Of a DNA stretch of 6,328 bases, positions 1-6,328 are shown in pieces. The translations under genes were made by a program, and so were the position numbers. The stretch lies in assembly GCA_021780705.1 (NCBI GenBank), contig JAJXYG010000259.1, positions 1 to 6,328 of the forward strand. Reading direction: 5' to 3'. The stretch comes from Bacteroidota bacterium (GTDB lineage Bacteria > Bacteroidota > Bacteroidia > Chitinophagales > Chitinophagaceae). Position 1 is the first letter of the stretch. Every line of letters begins with the position of its first letter. The notes beneath the pieces were generated by a model. It did not search any database. It saw nothing but the letters and a program-made list of their open reading frames with translations, and had not been told where the DNA came from.

Positions 1-1
1 G

Positions 2-25
2 GCCATCGAGGCAGTCTTTCGATAA
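2..25 (+). other. Possible 3' end of an upstream gene (last 7 codons)
   Basis: One plus-strand frame reads Ala-Ile-Glu-Ala-Val-Phe-Arg and then TAA at 23-25. It is followed by a hairpin and T-rich tract that could end transcription, so this may be the tail of a gene lying left of the window. Seven codons are too few to name a product or to prove coding. The other two plus-strand frames are also open here and run on to or past the ATPase start codon, so the choice of frame rests mainly on the hairpin that follows. Confidence 0.25.
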
Positions 26-32
26 CCCCGCC

Positions 33-79
33 GGGACACCAGAAACTATCGCGTCCCTTATTTCTTTTTTATTATTTTT
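33..79 (+). terminator. Weak intrinsic terminator-like hairpin with T-rich tail
   Basis: GGGAC at 33-37 can pair with GTCCC at 53-57 around a 15-base loop, followed directly by a T-rich stretch (58-79, including six consecutive T at 65-70). This is the plus-strand order expected of a Rho-independent terminator and would suit a gene ending at the TAA at 23-25. The stem is only five base pairs and the loop is large, so the structure is marginal. The T-rich stretch could equally be part of the promoter region of the ABC ATPase gene. Confidence 0.3.
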
Positions 80-142
80 ACCGGAAGCCCTTAATAATTT
101 TTCTAACGGACCTCTGGTCCCTGAATCTTCACCAGCACCATC

Positions 143-1084
143 ATGAATCTACTGGAAATAGAAAATCTCAAGAAGTACTATGCCACCCAAAAGGCAGTGG
201 ATGACATCAGCTTTGTCATCGAAGAGGGAAGCATTTTTGGACTTTTGGGCCCCAATGGAGCGGGGAAGACCACACTGCTTAGAATGATCACCGGGATCTT
301 TTATCCCGACAGTGGCCGGATTCTTTTTGAGGGAAAGAACTTTGATCCTATAAGCCACATTCCCTTTATCGGTTATATGCCGGAGGAAAGGGGGCTCTAC
401 AAGAAGATGAAGATTGGGGAACAGGCCCTTTATCTGGCCATGCTGAAGGGGATGAGACGCTCCGATGCCCTTGGCAATATCAGGGAATGGTTTGAAAAAT
501 TTGAGATGCAGACCTGGTGGAATAAGAAAGTGGATGACCTCAGTAAGGGGATGAGCCAGAAGTTGCAGTTTGTCACTACCGTACTGCACCGGCCCAAACT
601 ACTGATACTGGATGAGCCATTCAGTGGTCTTGATCCGGTCAACAGCAACCTGATCAAGGACGAGATCTTCAAACTTTCCCGCCAGGGAACCACTATCATT
701 TTCAGCACCCACCGGATGGAGCAGGTGGAGGAGATCTGTGACAAGATTGTGCTGATCAACCAGGGTAAGAAGATCCTGGACGGGACGGTAGCCCAGGTCA
801 AAAAGGATCACAAGGAAAATATCTTCAGGATCGGATTCAATGGCACCCCACCTGCCCTGGACAATGAGGTGTTTGAGGTAGCCGGAACCAGTGGCCATGA
901 TGTGACGGTAAAGATCCGGGATGGCTACCAGCCGCTTGATGTCCTGAGGTACCTTGTAGGGAAAAATGCGGATCTGCATTCCTTCAACGAAGTACTGCCT
1001 TCCCTCAATGACATTTTCATCCGCAGGGTGGCCGATACCCAGAAGGCCCGCCAATTTGAAACCAAAAATAGCCTCCTCAACTAA
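143..1084 (+). CDS. ABC-2 exporter ATP-binding protein, NatA/YhaQ-like
   Basis: This is the cytoplasmic ATPase of an ABC-2 type exporter, which hydrolyses ATP to drive the permease encoded just downstream. All nucleotide-binding motifs are visible in the 313 residues: Walker A GPNGAGKTT (36-44), ABC signature LSKGMSQK (133-140), Walker B LLILDEP (153-159) with catalytic Glu158, D-loop SGLDP (161-165) and H-loop His190. The Q-loop region reads MPEERGLY (79-86), with Glu where many ABC proteins have Gln; this is typical of the YhaQ/COG4152 branch as I recall it. About 90 residues after the ATPase core match the position of the DUF4162-type C-terminal extension of that branch. The ATG at 143 places the ABC fold right at the N-terminus, as usual; no Shine-Dalgarno sequence precedes it. 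The substrate cannot be told; NatAB exports sodium in Bacillus, but related pairs are mostly uncharacterised. Family assignment is firm, substrate unknown. Confidence 0.95.
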   Translation: MNLLEIENLKKYYATQKAVDDISFVIEEGSIFGLLGPNGAGKTTLLRMITGIFYPDSGRILFEGKNFDPISHIPFIGYMPEERGLYKKMKIGEQALYLAMLKGMRRSDALGNIREWFEKFEMQTWWNKKVDDLSKGMSQKLQFVTTVLHRPKLLILDEPFSGLDPVNSNLIKDEIFKLSRQGTTIIFSTHRMEQVEEICDKIVLINQGKKILDGTVAQVKKDHKENIFRIGFNGTPPALDNEVFEVAGTSGHDVTVKIRDGYQPLDVLRYLVGKNADLHSFNEVLPSLNDIFIRRVADTQKARQFETKNSLLN

Positions 1085-1134
1085 CCCGCAGTGGAAACAA
1101 TAATAGTATACCTCCAACCGGAAAAATTCTGATT

Positions 1135-2448
1135 ATGGGAAAAACATGGCTTATCATTAGAAGGGAATATCTGACCAGGGTCAGAAACCGGACTTTTATA
1201 TTGTCTACCATTCTGCTGCCTTTATTTTTTATCGGGTTCATTGCTGCCTCGGCCTATTTTTCTATCAAGAGTGTGGACCATCAGAAGATAGCCGTAGTGG
1301 ATGAGAACGGGATTTTCAAGAGCAATTTGAAAAGCGGGAACCTGATCACCTATCAATTTCCGGAGGGTGTGAACGCCGAGAATTTCGTGGAGAAGGGGTA
1401 TTCGGCGTATCTGCATATTCCCCGGGAATTTACTTCCCGCAAGGACTCCATTTCCCTGGTGTCGGAAAAGCAACTGGGACTGGAAGCCGAGGAAAAGGTC
1501 CGGGATCAGATCAATGATGCCATTCGCGACAAGGCGTTCCTGGAAAATCACATCAATAAGGTGGTGCTGGATTCCATCAACCGGATCGATGAATCTTCAC
1601 TTTACCGGTTCAGTACCGTCATCAAGAAGGGAAACAAGACCGAAGCTTCCAATTCCGGACTTTCTTACGGGATCGGTTTTGGCAGCGGGATATTGATCTA
1701 TATGACCCTGTTTATATATGGGGCTGCCGTCATGAGGGGGGTGATGGAAGAAAAGATGAACCGGATTGCAGAAGTGATCATCAGTTCGGTGAGGCCTTTT
1801 CAGTTGATGGCAGGCAAGATCATCGGAATTGCGGCAGTGGGGATTACCCAGCTGCTGATCTGGATTGTACTGATTCTCGCGTTGTCTTCGGTAGCGGGCG
1901 TCATTCTTTCCCCTGATACAGCCATGCATATACAGCAGGCGGGGCCCTCCATGGGAGCAGCAGCAGGCAATACGGCTGCCATGAATTTCCTTCACATGAA
2001 AAATACCCTGCTCAGCGCCAACTGGACCCTGATACTTTCCTGCTTCCTGTTTTATTTTGTGGGGGGCTATCTATTCTATGCCTCACTGTTTGCGGCAGTA
2101 GGAAGCGTTGTCAATGAAGATCCCCAGGAGGCCCAGTCCCTGATGCTGCCCATTACGATGCCAATTATATTGTCCTTTATCATCATGACCACGGCTGCGG
2201 GCAAACCAGATGCGCCCATTTCGGTATGGGGCAGCATCATTCCTTTCTCTTCACCGATCGTGATGATGGCCAGGATCCCTTCCGGATCGGTACCGGTCTG
2301 GCAGTTGTTACTGTCCATGGTCCTGCTGGTGGCGGGATTTATACTGACGACCCTGCTGGCGGCCAAAATCTACCGCACCGGCATCCTGCTCTATGGTAAA
2401 AGAGTCAATTTAAAGGAAATGGGAAGATGGCTTTTCCGCAAATCATGA
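1135..2448 (+). CDS. ABC-2 exporter permease, NatB/YhaP-like
   Basis: This is the inner-membrane permease partner of the preceding ATPase, 50 bp downstream and very probably in the same operon. The 437 residues show the NatB-type (COG1668, ABC2_membrane_3) layout: a short cytoplasmic N-terminus with RREYLTRVRNRTF (9-21), a first membrane helix at about 21-43, a large extracytoplasmic domain (about 45-177), then five more hydrophobic segments near 178-200, 228-258, 296-320, 336-356 and 388-411. The cytoplasmic stretch MEEKMNRIAEVIISSVRP (204-221) after the second helix is the most characteristic motif of the family, and NEDPQEAQ (327-334) is a second one. The C-terminus, YRTGILLYGKR (413-423), is also family-like. 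The start ATG at 1135 gives the expected N-terminal motif; only a weak purine-rich stretch precedes it. The stop TGA overlaps the stop of the opposing Wzz-like gene. The exported substrate is unknown. Confidence 0.93.
   Translation: MGKTWLIIRREYLTRVRNRTFILSTILLPLFFIGFIAASAYFSIKSVDHQKIAVVDENGIFKSNLKSGNLITYQFPEGVNAENFVEKGYSAYLHIPREFTSRKDSISLVSEKQLGLEAEEKVRDQINDAIRDKAFLENHINKVVLDSINRIDESSLYRFSTVIKKGNKTEASNSGLSYGIGFGSGILIYMTLFIYGAAVMRGVMEEKMNRIAEVIISSVRPFQLMAGKIIGIAAVGITQLLIWIVLILALSSVAGVILSPDTAMHIQQAGPSMGAAAGNTAAMNFLHMKNTLLSANWTLILSCFLFYFVGGYLFYASLFAAVGSVVNEDPQEAQSLMLPITMPIILSFIIMTTAAGKPDAPISVWGSIIPFSSPIVMMARIPSGSVPVWQLLLSMVLLVAGFILTTLLAAKIYRTGILLYGKRVNLKEMGRWLFRKS
2443..2448. other. Shared palindromic stop: convergent genes overlap by 6 bp
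   Basis: The palindrome TCATGA contains the TGA stop of the permease gene on the plus strand (2446-2448) and, read on the other strand, the TGA stop of the Wzz-like gene (2443-2445). There is therefore no intergenic space between the two convergent transcription units, and I see no strong hairpin with a T-tract on either side. Each transcript must end inside the opposing gene, or rely on Rho or on collision of polymerases. The overlap itself is seen directly; the effect on termination is inference. Confidence 0.9.
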
Positions 2449-3495
2449 GGCGGTAGCGGCCTTCTCTTTATTTCGGGGGATGGCTACCAGGGAGGCGCTT
2501 CCAAAAAGTGACCGCTTGATTTCCAGTTTGGCATAACGGATCAGGATACCACCTGTGACGAATAGTGAGGAGAGCACCCATCCCAGCAGAAGACCGATGG
2601 CGCCATAGAGAATGGCGGATTTGTCTTCGATGTCGTAAGGGGGCTCGGGCCTGTCCAGTATCTTGATCAGGGGGGTGGCTTTCTGAAGTTTGTAGGCGGC
2701 ATTTTGCTGGTTGGCCACTGCGGTGGCATATTGCTGGCGAATCATTTCCTTGTCTGCCAGCAAATTTTCCGTGGGCACCCTGAATTGCAATTTGTCGGTA
2801 TTGGTAAACAGGGTGCGCTGGTCTATGGCGATCAGCCGGGCATCCTGGCTATTCATGACATTTTTGAGGGAATCGACCTTTCCGGTAGCAAATTCAAAAT
2901 CACGGAGTGCCTTTTCCTGCTTCAGCTGGATATAAAAGAGCGATATCTTTTGGATGAAACCGTAGCTGATGGTGCGCACCAGTTCCGGACTGCGTCCGGT
3001 ATAGTGCAGTACGAGCATGTTGTTTTTATTGACCCGGGCATCAAGGCCGTTTTTCAACTCCTCACCTGCCCATACGATGAGGGCTTTATGGGTTGCAGGC
3101 TCGGGCACTTCAGACTCAAACCAACCCCGGTGGCTGTTTACGTCCTCCAGCAGCAGTGCGGCGATGGTCTTGTTTCCGCGGGTGGAATCCCGGATGGCGG
3201 CGACTTCCTCCCGGGTGGTCCGGCTGTTGGCGATTTCTACTATGTTGATGGAAGCGTCGTCACTGATACTTTTAGGCGCCTCCCCTCCCAGCAATGCAGA
3301 GAGTGTGGAAGAAGTGGCATTATTGTCACTACTGCTGGTCAGCGGGAAAACCGAGGCAGTCGAAGTGTAGGTCTTCGGTTTTTCTTTTGCAAAGAGGATC
3401 AGGGCCGCCATCAGGATCAAGCCACTGCTTATAATGACCACCCGGGACTTCTTCAGCTTTTGGTACAATAATATCGTCAATTCATTTGGGTTCAT
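2443..3495 (-). CDS. Wzz-type polysaccharide chain-length determinant (co-polymerase) without kinase domain
   Basis: This is a polysaccharide co-polymerase of the inner membrane, the class that controls chain length and couples polymerisation to export of capsule or exopolysaccharide. The 350 residues show the usual plan: a short cytoplasmic N-terminus, membrane helix 1 (about 18-35), a periplasmic domain with Tyr-Thr-Ser-Thr-Ala early on (43-47, the usual first strand of the Wzz fold), a helical, probably coiled-coil stretch (about 185-275), a proline-rich motif ILDRPEPPY (279-287) just before helix 2 (about 294-319), and about 30 cytoplasmic residues. That tail is basic (LEIKRSLFG, 324-332) and has no Walker motifs and no tyrosine cluster, so no BY-kinase is fused. 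The ATG lies 9 bp after the stop of the SLBB export gene, so the two are almost certainly co-transcribed and act together. The identity of the polysaccharide cannot be told from the window. Confidence 0.9.
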   Translation of the reverse strand: MNPNELTILLYQKLKKSRVVIISSGLILMAALILFAKEKPKTYTSTASVFPLTSSSDNNATSSTLSALLGGEAPKSISDDASINIVEIANSRTTREEVAAIRDSTRGNKTIAALLLEDVNSHRGWFESEVPEPATHKALIVWAGEELKNGLDARVNKNNMLVLHYTGRSPELVRTISYGFIQKISLFYIQLKQEKALRDFEFATGKVDSLKNVMNSQDARLIAIDQRTLFTNTDKLQFRVPTENLLADKEMIRQQYATAVANQQNAAYKLQKATPLIKILDRPEPPYDIEDKSAILYGAIGLLLGWVLSSLFVTGGILIRYAKLEIKRSLFGSASLVAIPRNKEKAATAS

Positions 3496-3504
3496 AGCCT
3501 GTTA

Positions 3505-5913
3505 TCATAGTTTGGAAATCACAAATGCCATTAATATCGGAACGGAGGTTACCAGGGTTTGTACGAAGAAATCTCCAACATTCTTTCCTTCCGGCCGCTG
3601 GGGTACTACCACCTGGCTGCCCGGTTCTACCTTGGGATAGAAATGAAGGAATCCGAAATTATGCGTACGCCTGCTTCTGCCATTGGCATAGGTGACATAT
3701 ATTCTTTTTCTCCAGGGCCGGATTCCCAAACCGCCGGCCTTGTCGATATAAAATCCAAGGTTGGAATGGGCCGGGTCATAAAAAATTTTGACCTGGGACT
3801 GTACGGCCCCTGAGACCGTTACGATGGGATTGGTTTCCGGGATGTAGATGATATCTCCCTGCCTCAGGGTCATGTCATATTTGGAATTCTGGTCATCGAG
3901 CGCCTTTTTGAGATCGATACTGACCGACTGGGTCGGATCAAACTGGATGCTGTCAATGACGTTACCATCCTTATCCTTGATATACTGGGTTTTGGTTCCG
4001 CCTGAGAGAGGCCCCAGCATGCCGAGGGTCGTATCTTTCAGCCGGTACAGCATGGCGCCATCGGGGTTGGCATTGCCGACCAGTCCGCCTGCCCTTTCTA
4101 TAAAGGAAGAGAGCCTTTCGCCGTCGCTGAGGATGGGGTATACCCCGGGGTATTTGACCATCCCGTTTATTTTTACATCGCGCTGGAGGTGAAAGGTGGG
4201 ATTTCTGCGAACGATCACTTCATCGTATGGCTTGAGTTTCACCCTTTCGGTCACCGAATCCAGGGCGAGGTTGGCATTGATGGAATAGGTATGTACTTCT
4301 GTTTGGGTGGGTTTGAGTCCCATCTGGGAGGAATCGATATCCACCACACTGGTCACGACAATTTTCCCGAATTCCGCAGAGGGTTTCAGGCCATTGGCAA
4401 AATAGAGGAGGTCTTTGAGGGTCATCCCGCCGTAGCGTTGAAATTTGCCCGGTTTTCTTACTTCTCCTTCGATGGTCACATACTGGCGGTCTGTAAACTG
4501 GTTTTTGTTGAACACTTCAATAACGTCATTAGGTCCTATCGGGATGTTATAACTGCTGTTCATGTTTTTATTGAGGTCTGCCAGGCTGACCACAATCTTG
4601 TCCGCCTGTATCTTGGTGGAGTCGCCTGCGCCCTTGTATACATAAGCCCGGTCCACATAGGAGTTTTGGGTAATGCCCCCGGCGCGGTTGATGACATCGA
4701 ACAGCCGGTCGCCCTTGCGCAGTTCATATACGTTGGGGTAGGCCACTTCGCCCTTCACGATTACCTTGTTTACCAGGCCCTGGTTGATCGGGTTCACTAC
4801 TACCACATCGCCGTTCATCAGGGGTTCATCCTTTACCGAACCGGGATGATTGCCTCCGTATGAACTCAGGTCCACGTTTTTGATCATTTGTTTCTCATCG
4901 ACATTACGGATAATTACCGCCCCGGACTGATAGGCATCGGGGGTAAACCCACCGGCATATTTGATGAGGTCAGCAAGACCTTCATTAGCTTTGAGCTGGT
5001 AATACATCGGCCTTCTGAACTGCCCTGAGGCGAGCACTTCCTTGTCATAGAAGGGTACGATAATAAAATCATTGTTTTCAAGGTACAGGTGCTTGCCAAA
5101 ATCCCCGGTGGTGAGGTATTTGTAGGTATCTATTGAATCGATGGTCTTTCCGTTCCTGGAAATAAGTAGGTCGCGCATGTTCCCGAATTTGGTAACCCCT
5201 CCTGCCAGGGCCACTATATTGAGGGCATTGGTGAAGGCAGAGACCACCTGGGGTCCCGGGTTGCTTACCTCCCCGGTTACCTGGACCACGATAGAGCGCG
5301 GCTGGCCGAGGGTTACGGAAATATTGGTGGAGGCCGGTATTACCTTGCGGAACCGGTCCATGACGATTTTTTTTACATTTTCAAAGGTCATTCCCTGCAC
5401 GGTAATTTTGCCAATTCCCTGGGGAAAGATGGATCCATCCCGGGCCACCTCGTAATCCTGTTCAAAATCGGCTCCGCCCCAGAGCGACACCACTATATGG
5501 TCACCGACTCCTATCGGGTAATCCGAGGGCGGGGTGGAAAGTTCCGAGAGTTCTATGATCTGCCTGTCATGAAAGAGGTTGGCCCCGTAGACGGCGTCGG
5601 GGCTATAGAGGTTCTTTTTGATATTGTCGGGTTGGGTGCTGTCCTTGAGAATGGGCATGGTGACTTTCTCCTGGGTCCGGCTTTTGTGCATGTCCTCTCC
5701 TGCTTTGACCTGGGATTGGTTGTTATCCCTGAGCAGGTTTTCCAGATCTTTGGCTGAGGCATTCTTCAGGGCGTTGGGATCGATGGGAAGATCCTGGGTT
5801 TCGGTGGGTAGCTGGGCATAGGTTAGCCGGGGAGCTCCCAACATGGCAATCAGGAAGCAGCCCAACAGCAAAAATAATTTTTTGCAATTGAATGATTCTT
5901 TGGAAAAATTCAT
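3505..5913 (-). CDS. Outer-membrane polysaccharide export protein (Wza/OPX family) with six SLBB-type repeats
   Basis: This large Wza-related protein should carry capsule or exopolysaccharide across the periplasm and outer membrane, docking with the Wzz-like protein encoded next. The 802 residues start with a signal peptide (Lys11-Lys12, hydrophobic core 13-25, likely cut after TYA at 31-33). A linker rich in Asp, Asn, Lys and Gln follows (about 34-130), then a Poly_export domain beginning YPIGVGDHIVVSLWGG (132-147). Six SLBB-like units follow, each with a Gly-x-Val/Phe turn and most closed by Ala-Gly-Gly: about 208-240, 293-323, 384-414, 478-509, 580-611 and 698-729. The sixth is the most degenerate. 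A hydrophobic stretch close to the C-terminus (about 782-800) may be a membrane or amphipathic helix. E. coli Wza is about 380 residues, so this is the long multi-SLBB form common in Bacteroidota. The ATG at 5911-5913 gives a good signal peptide; no Shine-Dalgarno sequence is seen. The gene begins 50 bp after the flavoprotein gene. Confidence 0.93.
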   Translation of the reverse strand: MNFSKESFNCKKLFLLLGCFLIAMLGAPRLTYAQLPTETQDLPIDPNALKNASAKDLENLLRDNNQSQVKAGEDMHKSRTQEKVTMPILKDSTQPDNIKKNLYSPDAVYGANLFHDRQIIELSELSTPPSDYPIGVGDHIVVSLWGGADFEQDYEVARDGSIFPQGIGKITVQGMTFENVKKIVMDRFRKVIPASTNISVTLGQPRSIVVQVTGEVSNPGPQVVSAFTNALNIVALAGGVTKFGNMRDLLISRNGKTIDSIDTYKYLTTGDFGKHLYLENNDFIIVPFYDKEVLASGQFRRPMYYQLKANEGLADLIKYAGGFTPDAYQSGAVIIRNVDEKQMIKNVDLSSYGGNHPGSVKDEPLMNGDVVVVNPINQGLVNKVIVKGEVAYPNVYELRKGDRLFDVINRAGGITQNSYVDRAYVYKGAGDSTKIQADKIVVSLADLNKNMNSSYNIPIGPNDVIEVFNKNQFTDRQYVTIEGEVRKPGKFQRYGGMTLKDLLYFANGLKPSAEFGKIVVTSVVDIDSSQMGLKPTQTEVHTYSINANLALDSVTERVKLKPYDEVIVRRNPTFHLQRDVKINGMVKYPGVYPILSDGERLSSFIERAGGLVGNANPDGAMLYRLKDTTLGMLGPLSGGTKTQYIKDKDGNVIDSIQFDPTQSVSIDLKKALDDQNSKYDMTLRQGDIIYIPETNPIVTVSGAVQSQVKIFYDPAHSNLGFYIDKAGGLGIRPWRKRIYVTYANGRSRRTHNFGFLHFYPKVEPGSQVVVPQRPEGKNVGDFFVQTLVTSVPILMAFVISKL

Positions 5914-5963
5914 TATTGAATGGTTAATGGATAATCTGGGGATATAACGGAGATTCCACAGAT

Positions 5964-6328
5964 TTATTTCAGGGGATTTATTAGAAATTCATTGAATTCC
6001 AATAAGATATTTTTCATGATTTCCCCTGCGGGCAGGATTTCGTCAATGAGGGAACTCACCTCTCCGATTTCCAGTTCTCCTTCGTCCAGGTCTCCCTCAA
6101 ACATCCCTCTTTTGGCCCTGCCTTTTCCCAGGAGTGCTTTCAGGGTTTCCGGGGAGGCATGCTGGCGCCTGGCTTCCAGGATTTCTTCGTAGAATTTATT
6201 GCGCAGCATCCGAACCGGGGTAAGTTCCTTGAGGGTGAGGTGGGTATCTCCTTCCCGGGCCTGGACCACTGCCTGCTTGAAGGCAGGATGGGAAGAGGCT
6301 TCTACGGAGGCTACAAAACGGCTGCCGA
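5964..6328 (-). CDS. Nitronate monooxygenase-family flavoprotein (2-nitropropane dioxygenase-like), C-terminal part only
   Basis: The gene runs off the right edge; only the last 121 codons are present, against about 310-360 residues for the whole family. The visible part opens with GSRFVAS, which matches the Gly-Thr/Ser-Arg-Phe motif close to the FMN-phosphate site of the nitronate monooxygenase/FabK TIM barrel, followed by the usual E-x-x-x-H-x-x-F/Y-K-x-A pattern (EASSHPAFKQA). Near the end, EGELEIGEVSSLIDEILPA aligns with the family's Gly-Gln-x-x-Gly-Leu-Ile segment, with Glu instead of Gln and Ser instead of Gly. Members oxidise alkyl nitronates or act as FMN-dependent enoyl reductases; this fragment cannot separate these, and the active-site part lies outside the window. 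In-frame codons continue upstream of the GTG at 6267-6269 to the window edge, so that GTG is internal and not the start. The stop is TAA at 5964-5966. It is transcribed towards the SLBB gene, 50 bp away, with no terminator in between. Confidence 0.85.
   Translation of the reverse strand, partial: GSRFVASVEASSHPAFKQAVVQAREGDTHLTLKELTPVRMLRNKFYEEILEARRQHASPETLKALLGKGRAKRGMFEGDLDEGELEIGEVSSLIDEILPAGEIMKNILLEFNEFLINPLK

Noticed and set aside
70..102. Possible Bacteroidota-type -7 elements (TATTTTTA at 73-80, TAATTTTT at 95-102)
   Set aside because: Each matches TAnnTTTG at all but one position, but they sit in an AT-rich run where such matches are expected, and no convincing -33 TTTG lies at the right distance.
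3..146. A plus-strand frame open from the window edge that ends in an ATGA overlap with the ATPase start
   Set aside because: An ATGA junction would suggest translational coupling, but the translated 47 residues are low-complexity (Pro/Ser/Leu/Asn-rich) and cross the T-rich, terminator-like stretch, so this looks like a chance open frame.
599..1117. Open frame of 172 codons on the minus strand opposite the ABC ATPase
   Set aside because: It covers the Walker B and H-loop coding region of a well-supported gene in antisense, and its product resembles nothing I recognise.
2704..3471. Long open frame (255 codons) on the plus strand opposite the Wzz-like gene
   Set aside because: It is wholly antisense to a gene with a clear Wzz layout, its translation looks like no protein family, and it has no separate control region; it is a by-product of codon bias on the real strand.
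4189..4863. Open frame of 224 codons on the plus strand opposite the SLBB export gene
   Set aside because: It lies entirely within the strongly supported export gene, and its His/Phe/Val-rich translation is typical of an antisense shadow.
5914..5963. Possible promoter or terminator in the gap between the flavoprotein and SLBB genes
   Set aside because: Read on the minus strand, the 50 bases contain no TAnnTTTG element, no hairpin with a T-tract and no Shine-Dalgarno sequence.
1..6328. RNA genes, CRISPR arrays, insertion sequences or other repeats
   Set aside because: No tRNA- or rRNA-like segments, no regularly spaced direct repeats, no transposase-like protein and no terminal inverted repeats were seen; the window is almost fully occupied by the five genes.

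Overview
This 6.3 kb window comes from a bacterium that is most likely a member of the Bacteroidota, perhaps Chitinophagaceae or a relative. That placement is inferred from three things: roughly 50% GC, start codons without clear Shine-Dalgarno sequences, and the style of the proteins (a long multi-SLBB export protein beside a stand-alone Wzz-type protein, and a YhaQ/NatA-type ABC pair). It is not based on a marker gene.

Layout. Positions 1-142 hold no complete gene. They may include the last codons of an upstream plus-strand gene and a weak terminator-like hairpin. Positions 143-2448 (plus strand) encode a two-gene ABC-2 exporter: a NatA/YhaQ-like ATPase followed 50 bp later by a NatB/YhaP-like permease. 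From the right edge down to 2443 the minus strand carries, in transcription order, the 3' part of a nitronate monooxygenase-family flavoprotein gene (cut by the window edge), a large SLBB-repeat outer-membrane polysaccharide export protein, and a Wzz-type chain-length/co-polymerase protein. The two transcription units converge and overlap by six bases, TCATGA, a palindrome that supplies the TGA stop codon of both genes.

How the genes work together. The ATPase and permease should form one inner-membrane exporter of unknown substrate. The SLBB protein and the Wzz-like protein, 9 bp apart, are the periplasm/outer-membrane part of a capsule or exopolysaccharide secretion machine. Glycosyltransferases, flippase, polymerase and any tyrosine kinase are not in the window. 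The flavoprotein gene precedes them by 50 bp and may be co-transcribed, but has no obvious link to polysaccharide export.

Overall this is ordinary chromosomal content. I found no mobile element, CRISPR array, RNA gene or clearly novel system. The points most worth a second look are the shared-stop convergent overlap and the six-repeat architecture of the SLBB protein.
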